DNA of 64,000 bases from an uncultured Clostridia bacterium (GTDB taxonomy: Bacteria > Bacillota > Clostridia > RUG12999). The notes beneath the pieces are model-generated. The model had not been told where the DNA came from, ran no database searches, and saw only the letters and a list, made by a program, of their open reading frames with translations. The position numbers were made by a program, and so were the translations under genes. The DNA is taken from the NCBI GenBank assembly GCA_934792465.1, contig CAKVOK010000009.1:1-64000 (forward strand), written 5' to 3'. Below, one piece after another: positions 34,812 through 43,127 of this stretch (position 1 is the stretch's first letter; each line of letters begins with the position of its first letter).

Positions 34812-35961
34812 GTGTGTGAAATTATTTCTGAAAAGAATGAAAGCAATCGGCGCAGAAATTGAAATTGATGATGTGGCAAACATCTATGCAACACTTCCGG
34901 GCAGTGATCCCGACACAAAAAGAATCGTAATGGCTTCTCATGTTGATTCGGTTAAAAACGGCGGTAACTATGACGGGATTTTGGGCGTAATGTCCGCAAT
35001 GGAGGTTTTGGAAACGGTTGCCGAAAAGAAAATTCCGCATAAGCACCCCCTGACGGCAATGATATGGACAAACGAAGAAGGTTCGCTCTATCCTCCGGCT
35101 ATGATGATTTCGGGAGTTGTGTGCTATGACTATCTTCCCGAAGATATTCGTCAAAAGTTTAAATACGAGGATATGATGGCTTCAAAAAGTATTCTCGACC
35201 CAACAAAAACCTTTGGCGAGGCTCTGGAAAAATCGGGATTTAAAGGCGATAAAAAATACAGACTATCTCCCGACAGATATAAGTATATGTTTGAAACTCA
35301 TATAGAACAGGGACCGATTTTGGAGGATAACGGCAATGACATCGGTGTTGTTGACTGTGTTTTGGGAATGTTTAACTACAGACTCAAATTTTACGGACAG
35401 ACCACCCATGCCGGCACATCCCCGATGCCGAAACGCCGTGACGCATTTTATGCCGCAGCATTGGCGCTTGATTATCTGCACACGGAAATTGACAAGCTTG
35501 GCGTAAAAGATTTGGTTTATACAACAGGTGAAGTTGTGTGCCATCCGTGCGTACATACCTGTGTCCCGGATTATTTTGACTTTTCGTTTGATTCCAGACA
35601 TGAAAAACCCGAGGTTCTTGAAAAGGTACTTGCAATCGTAAAGAGCTGTGCCGACAAAGAATGGGCGGGCTGTACTTGCGAGGTTGAAAAGGCTTGGAAC
35701 CGCGATACCGTATATTGGGATAAAAAGCTTGTCGGATATGTTAAGGAAGCGTGCGAGGAAGCCGAAATTAAACATCAGTATATTCATTCGGGAGCGGGAC
35801 ATGACGCACAGTTTGCGTCATATATGCTGCCGACAACAATGATTTTCGTCCGGTCAAAGGATGGACTTTCCCACTGCGAACCTGAATTTTCAAGCGTGGA
35901 GCATTGCACCGAAGGCGCAACGGTTATGCTGAACGCAGTATTAAAGGCTGACAGCGAATGA
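34812..35961 (+). pseudogene. M20 amidase/carbamoylase, N-terminally truncated
   Basis: The sequence belongs to the zinc-dependent M20 amidohydrolases (N-carbamoyl amino acid or allantoate amidohydrolase type). Metal-binding segments are intact: ASHVDSV with GNYDGILGVM, MIWTNEEGS, ETHIEQGPIL and the late SSVEHCTEGA. The usual first 45-50 residues are absent: family similarity begins at LFLKRMKAIGAEIEIDD, exactly where the beta-lactamase remnant ends. An open frame extends back to a TTG at 34774, giving a 395-residue product with an unrelated head, so some expression is possible, but the fold would lack its first elements. The intact dehydrogenase gene follows by 13 bp and may have been its operon partner. 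Confidence 0.75.
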
Positions 35962-35974
35962 AGGAGCGAATAAT

Positions 35975-37126
35975 ATGAGCAAGGAATTTCTGACTCCGAA
36001 AAAAATAATAACGGGAATCAGTGCAATCGAAGACTCAATAAAATACCTTGTTACAATGGGCAAAAAGCCGCTCATTGTAACGGGGCGGATTGTATCGGAG
36101 CTTGACGCTTTCAAAATGCTTGTATCAAGGCTTTCCGAAAACGGACTTGAATGTGTTGTATTTAAGGATATTACGGGAGAACCTACCGATGTTATGATTG
36201 AAGAAGGCTTAAAGGTATATCGTGAAAATAACTGCGACTTTCTTATCGGAATGGGCGGCGGCAGTCCGCTCGATGCAATAAAAGCAATTGCTGCACTGGA
36301 TGTATGCGGCGGAAAACTCAGCGATTATATGGGAAAAGAAATCAGCGGCGAATTTCCGCCTATGGCGGCAATCCCGACAACAGCCGGAACAGGCTCTGAG
36401 GCAACAAAATTTACCGTTATAACGGATGCCGAAACAGATGTAAAAATGCTTTTAAAGGGTGCGGTACTGCTGCCTGATTTGGCAATCGTTGATTATACAA
36501 ACACATTAAGCTCGCCTGAAAGCATAACGGCATCAACCGGGCTTGACGCTCTCACTCACGCCGTTGAAGCATACACATCCAAGCAGGCTCAGCCGCTGAC
36601 TGACGCTTTGGCATTATCTGCGGTAAAACGAATTTTTAAATATCTTCCGATTGCATACAATGACGGAGAAAATGAAACAGCAAGATATGAAATGTCAATA
36701 GCCGCACTTGAAGCGGGAATTTGCATAAATAATTCATCCGTTACAATTGTGCATGGTATGAGCCGTCCGATCGGTGCATTGTTCTATGTGCCGCACGGCT
36801 TGTCAAACGCAATGCTCTTGTGCAAGTGTATGGACTTTGCAAAAGACGGTGCAACGGAAAGGTTTGCGGAGCTTTCAAGAGCCGTCGGAACAGCAACTGC
36901 GGCGGACGGTGATGAAACGGCGGCAGATAAATTTATTGACGGACTTTTTGGAATATGCAAAAAGTGTGAAGTTCCGACAATAGAGGAATATGGGATTGAT
37001 ATTAATAAATTCACCTCCGCAATTCCCAAAATGACATCTGACGCACTGATGAGCGGAAGTCCTGCGAATACTCGCAAAAATGTCAGTGAAGATGACATTT
37101 CTGCAATATATAAAGCGTTGATTTAG
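35975..37126 (+). CDS. Iron-containing alcohol dehydrogenase
   Basis: A 383-residue cytoplasmic oxidoreductase of the iron-type (family III) dehydrogenases. The nucleotide-binding GMGGGSPLDAIKA, the TTAGTGSEAT segment and the metal-binding region with His residues in GLDALTHAVEAY and VHGMSRPIGALFYVPHG are all visible. The gene looks intact, with AAGGAG before the ATG. It lies directly behind the truncated amidase and ahead of a terminator. The substrate alcohol or aldehyde is unknown. Base usage looks less rich in the GCG/ACG codons common in neighbouring operons, which would fit acquisition with the amidase; this is an impression, not a count. Confidence 0.9.
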   Translation: MSKEFLTPKKIITGISAIEDSIKYLVTMGKKPLIVTGRIVSELDAFKMLVSRLSENGLECVVFKDITGEPTDVMIEEGLKVYRENNCDFLIGMGGGSPLDAIKAIAALDVCGGKLSDYMGKEISGEFPPMAAIPTTAGTGSEATKFTVITDAETDVKMLLKGAVLLPDLAIVDYTNTLSSPESITASTGLDALTHAVEAYTSKQAQPLTDALALSAVKRIFKYLPIAYNDGENETARYEMSIAALEAGICINNSSVTIVHGMSRPIGALFYVPHGLSNAMLLCKCMDFAKDGATERFAELSRAVGTATAADGDETAADKFIDGLFGICKKCEVPTIEEYGIDINKFTSAIPKMTSDALMSGSPANTRKNVSEDDISAIYKALI

Positions 37127-37161
37127 TTTTTCTATATGAAAATGGAATGTTAATAAAAAGG

Positions 37162-37191
37162 AAGAAATCTTACATAAGTTATTTCTTTTTT
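37162..37191 (+). terminator. Rho-independent terminator after the dehydrogenase
   Basis: The stem AAGAAAT (37162-37168) pairs with ATTTCTT (37181-37187) and runs into six T residues. It ends the transcript coming from the damaged region. Confidence 0.65.
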
Positions 37192-37246
37192 GATATCAGC
37201 AAACTTTTCTGCACCACAGACCCGCATATACTTTCCGGTATCCTAA

Positions 37247-37504
37247 GTATTTAAGGAAAAAGCCGCAAAAAAGAAGAGAATAGACGACGCTGTTTTAGAA
37301 GATAAAAAGAATTTTGTAAAAAATTATATCCGGCAAATGATAAGGCTTGATATAATAGAAATGACAAACCCGGATAAGCCGACCGGCAAAAACCAAAGAA
37401 AATCCGCACAAACACTGCGTTTGGACGGATTTTTCCCTGCAATTATTTTAAATATTGACATCTGTTTGACAGCTGCGGAAATTCTCTTAATATCGTGCGG
37501 ATAA
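37247..37504 (+). pseudogene. Unidentified coding remnant in a 606-bp gap
   Basis: Bases 37247-37504 stay open in one frame and translate to a charged, protein-like stretch (KKRIDDAVLEDKKNFVKNYI, then TNPDKPTGKNQRKSAQ) without a start codon or ribosome site and closed by TAA. It reads like an internal piece of a lost gene, but I cannot name the family. The remaining bases of the gap (37505-37732) show AT-rich DNA, the motif TTCTGACAGC at 37533 and a small CGTGC/GCACG hairpin at 37690-37707 near the GH130 stop; no gene is seen there. Confidence 0.35.
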
Positions 37505-37732
37505 TGATAAATACTAAGGATAGAGGTTGTTATTCTGACAGCTGTACAGATTATGAAAAACAGATAAAATTTGAAGATATCCTTGTGTTGAATTTTATAT
37601 CACAAAGAATATTTTTTAATATTATCAGTATAACATAAATCAAGTTTTTATTTGCGGTTTCTCGGATAATTGCAAATTTCAATCCTTCCCGTGCGAGTTT
37701 TTGCACGTTGTATTTAATACGGTTCGGCAAAA

Positions 37733-38770
37733 TTAATTTAATAATTGTTTCAATAAAAAATCAACCGGAATATCCGCCGCGGAAATGCAGGTATCGGCAC
37801 AGCCGTAGTATATGTGCAGATTGCCGTTCTTTTCGACCGCACCCGTAGGGAATACCGTGTTGCTGAAAAATCCGCCGGTTTCATATGATTCCGTCGGAAT
37901 CATAAACGGTTTTTCGGATATTGATATTATTTTGTACGGATTGTTCAAATCAAGCAGCAGTGCACCGGCACAGTATACCCCCTCGGCGGACGCACCGTGA
38001 TAAATTACAAGCCAGCCTTTCTCGGTCTTAACAGGAGGAATGCTTGCGCCGACACGTTCGTTATACCAAGAACCGGCTTTCGGAGAAAGAACGTGTTTAT
38101 AACCTCCCCAATGTATCAAATCGGGAGATTCGGCATACCATATGTCGTATGTTCCGAACTCTGCGGGCATGGGACGCAATAAGGCACAATACATACCGTT
38201 GATTTTTTCGGGAAATATGACAACGTCCTTGTTTGCGGAATGGAATATCGGACCTTTTCGTTTATAGGTGATAAAATCCTCCGTAGCTGCAAGGCACGGC
38301 AGAATACCCAGTTCCGACACTGCGGAATATGTAATATAATAGGTTGAATCTATTTGTGTTATGCGTGCATCTTCAATGCCGTATTTTTCCAATTCCGTAG
38401 CAGGGAAGAGCGCAGGAGCGGAATCTATGCGGAAGTGTATTCCGTCTGTGCTTCTTGCGGTGCGGAGATGCGACAATGTTGTAAGATACGAGCCGTTCGG
38501 AGTTTTTATAACCCGTGAATCGCTGTAATCATAGGACGGCATATTTTTCGGTATTTTTTTTATTTCAAGCTTATTATCCGATACAATGGGTATATTTACG
38601 GTATTGTCATCGTCACGGTGTGCGCTTTCGGCAACACGCATAAGCAGAATTGTTTCGTTTCCGAGCTTTGCCACACCGGGGTTTATAACGTATTCCACGC
38701 TTAGCGGTTCGTTCGAGGGATTTATCATTTCTTTTTTGATAATGGGGTTCAGTTCATATCGTTTCAGCAT
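37733..38770 (-). CDS. GH130 family glycoside phosphorylase
   Basis: A 345-residue cytoplasmic five-bladed propeller enzyme. Family marks are INPGVAKLGNETILLMRV, the catalytic Asp134 in YGIEDARITQI, WYNERVGASIPPV, and the closing IYYGCADTCI. GH130 enzymes act on beta-mannosides, mostly by phosphorolysis to mannose 1-phosphate; substrates include mannosyl-glucose, mannobiose and mannosyl-GlcNAc. Together with GH94 and GH5 it suggests glucomannan breakdown; together with GH38 next door it could equally process N-glycan cores. It is 3 bp downstream of the ThuA-like gene, in one operon. Confidence 0.9.
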   Translation of the reverse strand: MLKRYELNPIIKKEMINPSNEPLSVEYVINPGVAKLGNETILLMRVAESAHRDDDNTVNIPIVSDNKLEIKKIPKNMPSYDYSDSRVIKTPNGSYLTTLSHLRTARSTDGIHFRIDSAPALFPATELEKYGIEDARITQIDSTYYITYSAVSELGILPCLAATEDFITYKRKGPIFHSANKDVVIFPEKINGMYCALLRPMPAEFGTYDIWYAESPDLIHWGGYKHVLSPKAGSWYNERVGASIPPVKTEKGWLVIYHGASAEGVYCAGALLLDLNNPYKIISISEKPFMIPTESYETGGFFSNTVFPTGAVEKNGNLHIYYGCADTCISAADIPVDFLLKQLLN

Positions 38771-38773
38771 CGT

Positions 38774-39490
38774 TTATTTCTCCGTCTTTAAAATATGTTT
38801 TGATACAATCGTGCTTCTTCTGTAATCCGAATATGCCCAGTTTACCGCATTGATTATAACTTGTTGAACGTTTTTGTTGTAAAATACGGGGTAGGTTTCG
38901 TGTCCCGGCTGAAAATAAAATATTTTTCCGTATCCGCGTTTATAACAGCAGCCGCTGCGTATCGCTTCGCCGCCCGTGTAGCTTCCTATGAATACCAGCT
39001 CATCGGGTTCGGGGATTCCGAACGGCTCGCAGTATGTTTCGTCATTATCAACGGTAAAGAAGTCGCCTTCTATATTTTGTGCGATAGGGTGGGAAGGATT
39101 GCATTTCCATATGCGCTCGCTGTCGCCGTTTTCGCACCAGCTTAACTCGCATTTTGTGCCGAGCAGCAGCTGAAACGGTTTGGATTCGTGTGAGGAATGA
39201 AGAAAAACTGCACCCATGCCGTTTAATACCGCAAGCTGAACACGCTTTGCAACTTCATCCGGCACTTCTCTGTGCAATGCATGACCCCACCATATTAAAA
39301 CATCGGTGCTTTGCAGAACTTCGTCTGTAAGACCGCAGTCATCTTCATAAAAAGTAGCCGTTTTCACAGAAAAATTATTTTCTTTCAGAAAATCCGCAAT
39401 AACGGTATGCATACCGTTCGGATAGATTTTTTTTGCCGCTTCCTTTTCCCGTTCATGCTTGTATTCGTTCCATATTGTAACGTTAATCAT
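38774..39490 (-). CDS. ThuA-like (trehalose utilisation family) protein
   Basis: A 238-residue protein of the ThuA group, which has a glutamine-amidotransferase-like fold. The pattern STDVLIWWGHALHREVP, GMGAVFLHSSHESKPF and YFQPGHETYPVFYNK is characteristic. Members are found in many sugar operons; proposed roles are in keto-sugar or disaccharide metabolism, but the biochemical function is unsettled. It is first in the minus-strand operon with GH130 and is divergent from the aldolase gene. Confidence 0.85.
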   Translation of the reverse strand: MINVTIWNEYKHEREKEAAKKIYPNGMHTVIADFLKENNFSVKTATFYEDDCGLTDEVLQSTDVLIWWGHALHREVPDEVAKRVQLAVLNGMGAVFLHSSHESKPFQLLLGTKCELSWCENGDSERIWKCNPSHPIAQNIEGDFFTVDNDETYCEPFGIPEPDELVFIGSYTGGEAIRSGCCYKRGYGKIFYFQPGHETYPVFYNKNVQQVIINAVNWAYSDYRRSTIVSKHILKTEK

Positions 39491-39536
39491 ATAAATACCA
39501 CCTTTTCGTGTTTATGTATATATACTAACACAATTG

Positions 39537-39640
39537 AATGTAAATATCAATATATGAAATTGTCATGTATTTGTTTCATCTTGCTGTTCGGCATATATTC
39601 GGTTGACATTCGGCGGTGTTGATTTTATAATGTAAATATC
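39537..39640. repeat. Repeated AATGTAAATATC in the divergent control region
   Basis: AATGTAAATATC occurs at 39537-39548 and again at 39629-39640, both in the same orientation inside the 186-bp gap between the ThuA-like and aldolase genes. The second copy overlaps the -10 box of the aldolase promoter. They could be operator sites for a regulator of both operons. Confidence 0.4.
39603..39631 (+). promoter_or_regulatory. Consensus sigma-A promoter of the aldolase operon
   Basis: TTGACA (39603-39608), a 17-bp spacer and TATAAT (39626-39631) match the vegetative consensus at all twelve positions, 46 bp before the aldolase start. Such a strong promoter suggests constitutive expression unless blocked by a repressor. 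Confidence 0.85.
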
Positions 39641-39676
39641 GGATAAATATTTGTAAAAAATCAGGAGGAAAAAACA

Positions 39677-40597
39677 ATGTACAAGCTTAAAGATTTAAAG
39701 GGAATTATTCCGGCATTGATGACCCCGTTTGACAAAAACGGCGAATACGACGAGTCGGCCGCAAAAGAGATGATTAATTGGATGATTGACATGGGTGTCG
39801 GGGGATTTTATCTCACGGGAAGCAACGGACACGGACCGTTCATGGAAGCGGAAGAGAGAATGAGAGTTGTTGAGTCCATGACGAAAATCGTAGACGGCAG
39901 AGTGCCTGTAATGGCACATATTGCGGCGGTTTCTTCCAAGGTTTCGGCGAAGCTTGCCGCACACGCAAAAACGGCAGGCTGCACGGCAGTGTCGGCAGTT
40001 CCGTCATATTATTATAAGCTTACCCCGGAACAGATGTATGATTATTATACCGATATAGCAAACGCATCGGATTTGCCGCTTGTTATATATGCCATGACAG
40101 ACCAATATACACCGTCTGTCGGGATGTTTGCAAAGCTGAATGAGATAGAAAGAGTGGCAGGACTGAAATTTACGGGAAGCGACCATTATATGCTCGGCAG
40201 AATCAAAGAGCATCTCGGCAAAGATTTTATTATTTATTCCGGCAAAGACGAGATGATTGTTTCGGGTCTGGCTGCCGGTGCGGACGGTGCGATAGGCGGT
40301 ACATACAATGTTATTCCGGATTTGTATATAAGATGTGTTAATGAGATGTGGAACGGCGATATGAAAGAAGCACAAAAGGATTTGCTTGCGGCAAATGCAA
40401 TTTTGGAAGTGTGGTTTAAATATGAATTGTCTGCCGCCATGAGGGCATCGCTCGAATTTATCGGCGTTAATGCCGGATATAATCCCGCTCCGATAAGAAC
40501 GCTTGACGCTGTGGCAAAAGCTGCATTGAAAAAAGATTTGCAGGAACTGAAAGATAGATTACAGATTAAACCTATTGCATTGTTTGAAGCAATTTAA
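39677..40597 (+). CDS. N-acetylneuraminate lyase/dihydrodipicolinate synthase-family aldolase
   Basis: A 306-residue class I aldolase barrel. The Schiff-base lysine is Lys164 in AGLKFTGSD and the catalytic tyrosine Tyr138 in LPLVIYAM. The substrate-binding loop reads GSNGHGPF where most relatives have Gly-Ser/Thr-Thr-Gly-Glu, and AVPSYYYKLTPEQ resembles the sialate lyase branch. It would cleave or form a keto acid such as sialic acid, but the altered loop leaves the substrate open. It shares an operon with the alpha-mannosidase and has a strong AGGAGG site. A sialidase-fold protein is encoded 15 kb downstream, which could fit sialate release and cleavage. Confidence 0.8.
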   Translation: MYKLKDLKGIIPALMTPFDKNGEYDESAAKEMINWMIDMGVGGFYLTGSNGHGPFMEAEERMRVVESMTKIVDGRVPVMAHIAAVSSKVSAKLAAHAKTAGCTAVSAVPSYYYKLTPEQMYDYYTDIANASDLPLVIYAMTDQYTPSVGMFAKLNEIERVAGLKFTGSDHYMLGRIKEHLGKDFIIYSGKDEMIVSGLAAGADGAIGGTYNVIPDLYIRCVNEMWNGDMKEAQKDLLAANAILEVWFKYELSAAMRASLEFIGVNAGYNPAPIRTLDAVAKAALKKDLQELKDRLQIKPIALFEAI

Positions 40598-40625
40598 GGG
40601 AAAAACAGGCAGAACGGAGAAAGCC

Positions 40626-43043
40626 ATGAAAGAAATATATATGTTGTGCAATGCACATCTCGACCCCGTTTGGCAGTGGCAGCGCAGAGAGGGAATTGCG
40701 GAGGCGATTTCCACGTTTCGTGTTGCTGCGGATTTTTGTGAGGAATACGACGGATTTATTTTTAATCATAACGAGTCGCTGCTTTATGAATGGGTAGAAG
40801 AATACGAACCGGAATTGTTTGAGCGTATCGTGAAACTTGTAAAGAACGGCAAATGGAAGATAATGGGTGGATGGTATTTGCAGCCGGACTGCCTGATGCC
40901 GAGCGGAGAATCGATAATACGCCAGATAGAAACAGGCAATGAATATTTTGCCGAAAAATTCGGAGTTAAGCCGCAGACGGCAATCAATTTTGATTCGTTC
41001 GGGCATAGCAGGGGACTTGTTCAGATACTCAAAAAATGCGGATATAATTCATATATTTTTATGCGTCCGTATAATTTTGTTCCCGAACGTGACTGCATAT
41101 GGCAGGGGTATGACGGCAGCAGGGTTTTGAGCCATTGTATAAGAATTTCATATAACAGCAATCCCGGAAACCTGATACAAAGAATTGAAAGTACGCTCGA
41201 AAAAGGCAATGACGGTCCGAACCTTTTGCTGTGGGGAATAGGCGATCACGGCGGCGGACCGTCCAAGATTGATTTGGACTCATTCGAACAATATAAGAAA
41301 GATAATCCGCAGCTTATGATAAAACATTCAAGCTGCGAAGAATATTTTTCAAAAATTGCGGAAAAGAAAATGAGAACGGCGGACGAATCCTTTGTCAACT
41401 GCATGGTGGGCTGCTACACCACCATGGCGAGAGTGAAGCAAAAACACAGAATGCTCGAAAATGAGATTAAGCTTTGCGAAAATATGATTGCCGTAAGCGG
41501 AATAAAAGTGAATGACGATGAACTGAAATCGGCGGAAAAAGCGCTGCTGTTTTCGGAATTTCATGATGCCGTGACGGGAACGTCAATAAAAAAGGTTGAG
41601 GAAGATTTGCTTCGTCTGCTCGATTACGGGCGCGAGATTGCCGCAAAATATTGCGATAAAGCATTTTTCAGGCTGTGTGCGGGACAGAAAAAATGTAAAA
41701 ACGGAGAAATACCTGTTATTGTTTATAATCCGAATCCGTATTGCACGGAAAGTGATATTGAAATCGAATTTCAGCTGGAAAAACAAAACTGGAACGAGGA
41801 AGTTACTCTTGCTAAGGTGTATGATGAAAACGGAAAGCTTTTGCCGTCGCAAAATGAGCAGGAGGACGGCAATATGAATCTTGACTGGAGAAAAAAGACG
41901 GTGTTTCATGCGGAGCTCAAACCTATGAGCATTAATCGGTTTAACTGCAAATTGTACGCAGTAAAAGGGAAACGGCGTCCTGTTGAAGAATGTATGCAAG
42001 ACGATGAATGTTATATTTTCAAAAATGAAAAAATTTGCGTTAAAATCGGCAAACGTTCGGGAATGATTGAAAAATATGAGGTTGACGGAAAAGATTATTT
42101 AAATTCGGCAGCCAAAATATTGGTTTACAAAGACAATGAAGACCCGTGGGCAATGGACACTGACGGATTTTATGATTGTATCGGCGAGTTTGAATGTGTG
42201 AGCGGCAGGGAGTTTGATGAGTTTAACGGATATTCAAATGATAATCCGACAGGGGTGCGTGTGATTGAGAACGGCGAGGTAAGGCTCAAAGTTCAATCAT
42301 TGCTGAAATATGACAAGACATATGCCGTTGTCACATATACAATACCGAAAAACGGTGCATATGCCGATATGAAAATAAAGATACTTTCCGCAAATACAAA
42401 TGTTCTTTACAAGCTTTCTTTTGACACGGCATTGACCGATGGGGATTTTGTCGGACAGCAGATTTTCGGGAAAGAGAAATTACTGAAAGATGAAAAAGAA
42501 TGTGTGTATCAAAAATGGTGCGGAATTTTTGAAAACGGTACGGGCTTTGCCGCTTTAAATAAAGGAACACACGGCGGCAGCTCGAAAGACGGAATTATGA
42601 ATATTTCACTGATGAGAACGCCTGTTTATATGGCACACCCTATAAACGGCAGAAACATTGTAGATACCGACAGATGTCATGAGCATATCGACATGGGAGA
42701 ACGTGAGTTTGAATTTAGAATTACCGCTGCGGAAAAGAACTTGGACGCACAGGCGGATAAATTCAATCTGGGGTATTATGCATTGCCGTTTTTTCCGTCC
42801 GGCATGGGCAAGGGCGGCGAAAAGGGAATTGAACTGGATAACAGAAGTATAGCAGTATCGAGATTTGCGAAAAATCGTAACGGTGATTTGATTATACGTT
42901 TGTTTAATTCGGAGGATAACCGGGAAAAGACAAAAATCCGTATAAACAAGCAAGCGTTTGATTTGTCGTTTGAAGCATTTGAAGTAAAAACACTTAAATA
43001 TGATGATAACGGACTTGCGGAAACGGAAATGATATGCATTTAG
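40626..43043 (+). CDS. GH38 alpha-mannosidase
   Basis: An 805-residue cytoplasmic enzyme. The start at 40626 follows GGAG and opens the family motif directly: LCNAHLDPVWQWQRREG with metal ligands His11 and Asp13. The nucleophile is Asp123 in INFDSFGHSRGL. Further marks are HNESLLYEWVEEYEP, the EFHDAVTGTS segment and large C-terminal beta domains. GH38 enzymes remove alpha-mannose from N-glycan or mannan oligosaccharides and need a divalent metal. It lies 28 bp behind the aldolase and just upstream of the second transporter locus. Confidence 0.92.
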   Translation: MKEIYMLCNAHLDPVWQWQRREGIAEAISTFRVAADFCEEYDGFIFNHNESLLYEWVEEYEPELFERIVKLVKNGKWKIMGGWYLQPDCLMPSGESIIRQIETGNEYFAEKFGVKPQTAINFDSFGHSRGLVQILKKCGYNSYIFMRPYNFVPERDCIWQGYDGSRVLSHCIRISYNSNPGNLIQRIESTLEKGNDGPNLLLWGIGDHGGGPSKIDLDSFEQYKKDNPQLMIKHSSCEEYFSKIAEKKMRTADESFVNCMVGCYTTMARVKQKHRMLENEIKLCENMIAVSGIKVNDDELKSAEKALLFSEFHDAVTGTSIKKVEEDLLRLLDYGREIAAKYCDKAFFRLCAGQKKCKNGEIPVIVYNPNPYCTESDIEIEFQLEKQNWNEEVTLAKVYDENGKLLPSQNEQEDGNMNLDWRKKTVFHAELKPMSINRFNCKLYAVKGKRRPVEECMQDDECYIFKNEKICVKIGKRSGMIEKYEVDGKDYLNSAAKILVYKDNEDPWAMDTDGFYDCIGEFECVSGREFDEFNGYSNDNPTGVRVIENGEVRLKVQSLLKYDKTYAVVTYTIPKNGAYADMKIKILSANTNVLYKLSFDTALTDGDFVGQQIFGKEKLLKDEKECVYQKWCGIFENGTGFAALNKGTHGGSSKDGIMNISLMRTPVYMAHPINGRNIVDTDRCHEHIDMGEREFEFRITAAEKNLDAQADKFNLGYYALPFFPSGMGKGGEKGIELDNRSIAVSRFAKNRNGDLIIRLFNSEDNREKTKIRINKQAFDLSFEAFEVKTLKYDDNGLAETEMICI

Positions 43044-43065
43044 ATGCATATGGGAAAATTTGTTT

Positions 43066-43094
43066 TTGCACATTGCACGGATTTATGGTATAAT
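43066..43094 (+). promoter_or_regulatory. Promoter of the membrane AraC regulator
   Basis: TTGCAC (43066-43071), 17 bp, TATAAT (43089-43094), 34 bp before the start codon of the regulator gene. A short AT/GC-mixed inverted element precedes it (ATGCATTTAGATGCAT near 43034), which could be a weak terminator or operator. Confidence 0.7.
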
Positions 43095-43127
43095 ATATTG
43101 TATGCATAGTATAGGTGGTTAAGCGGT

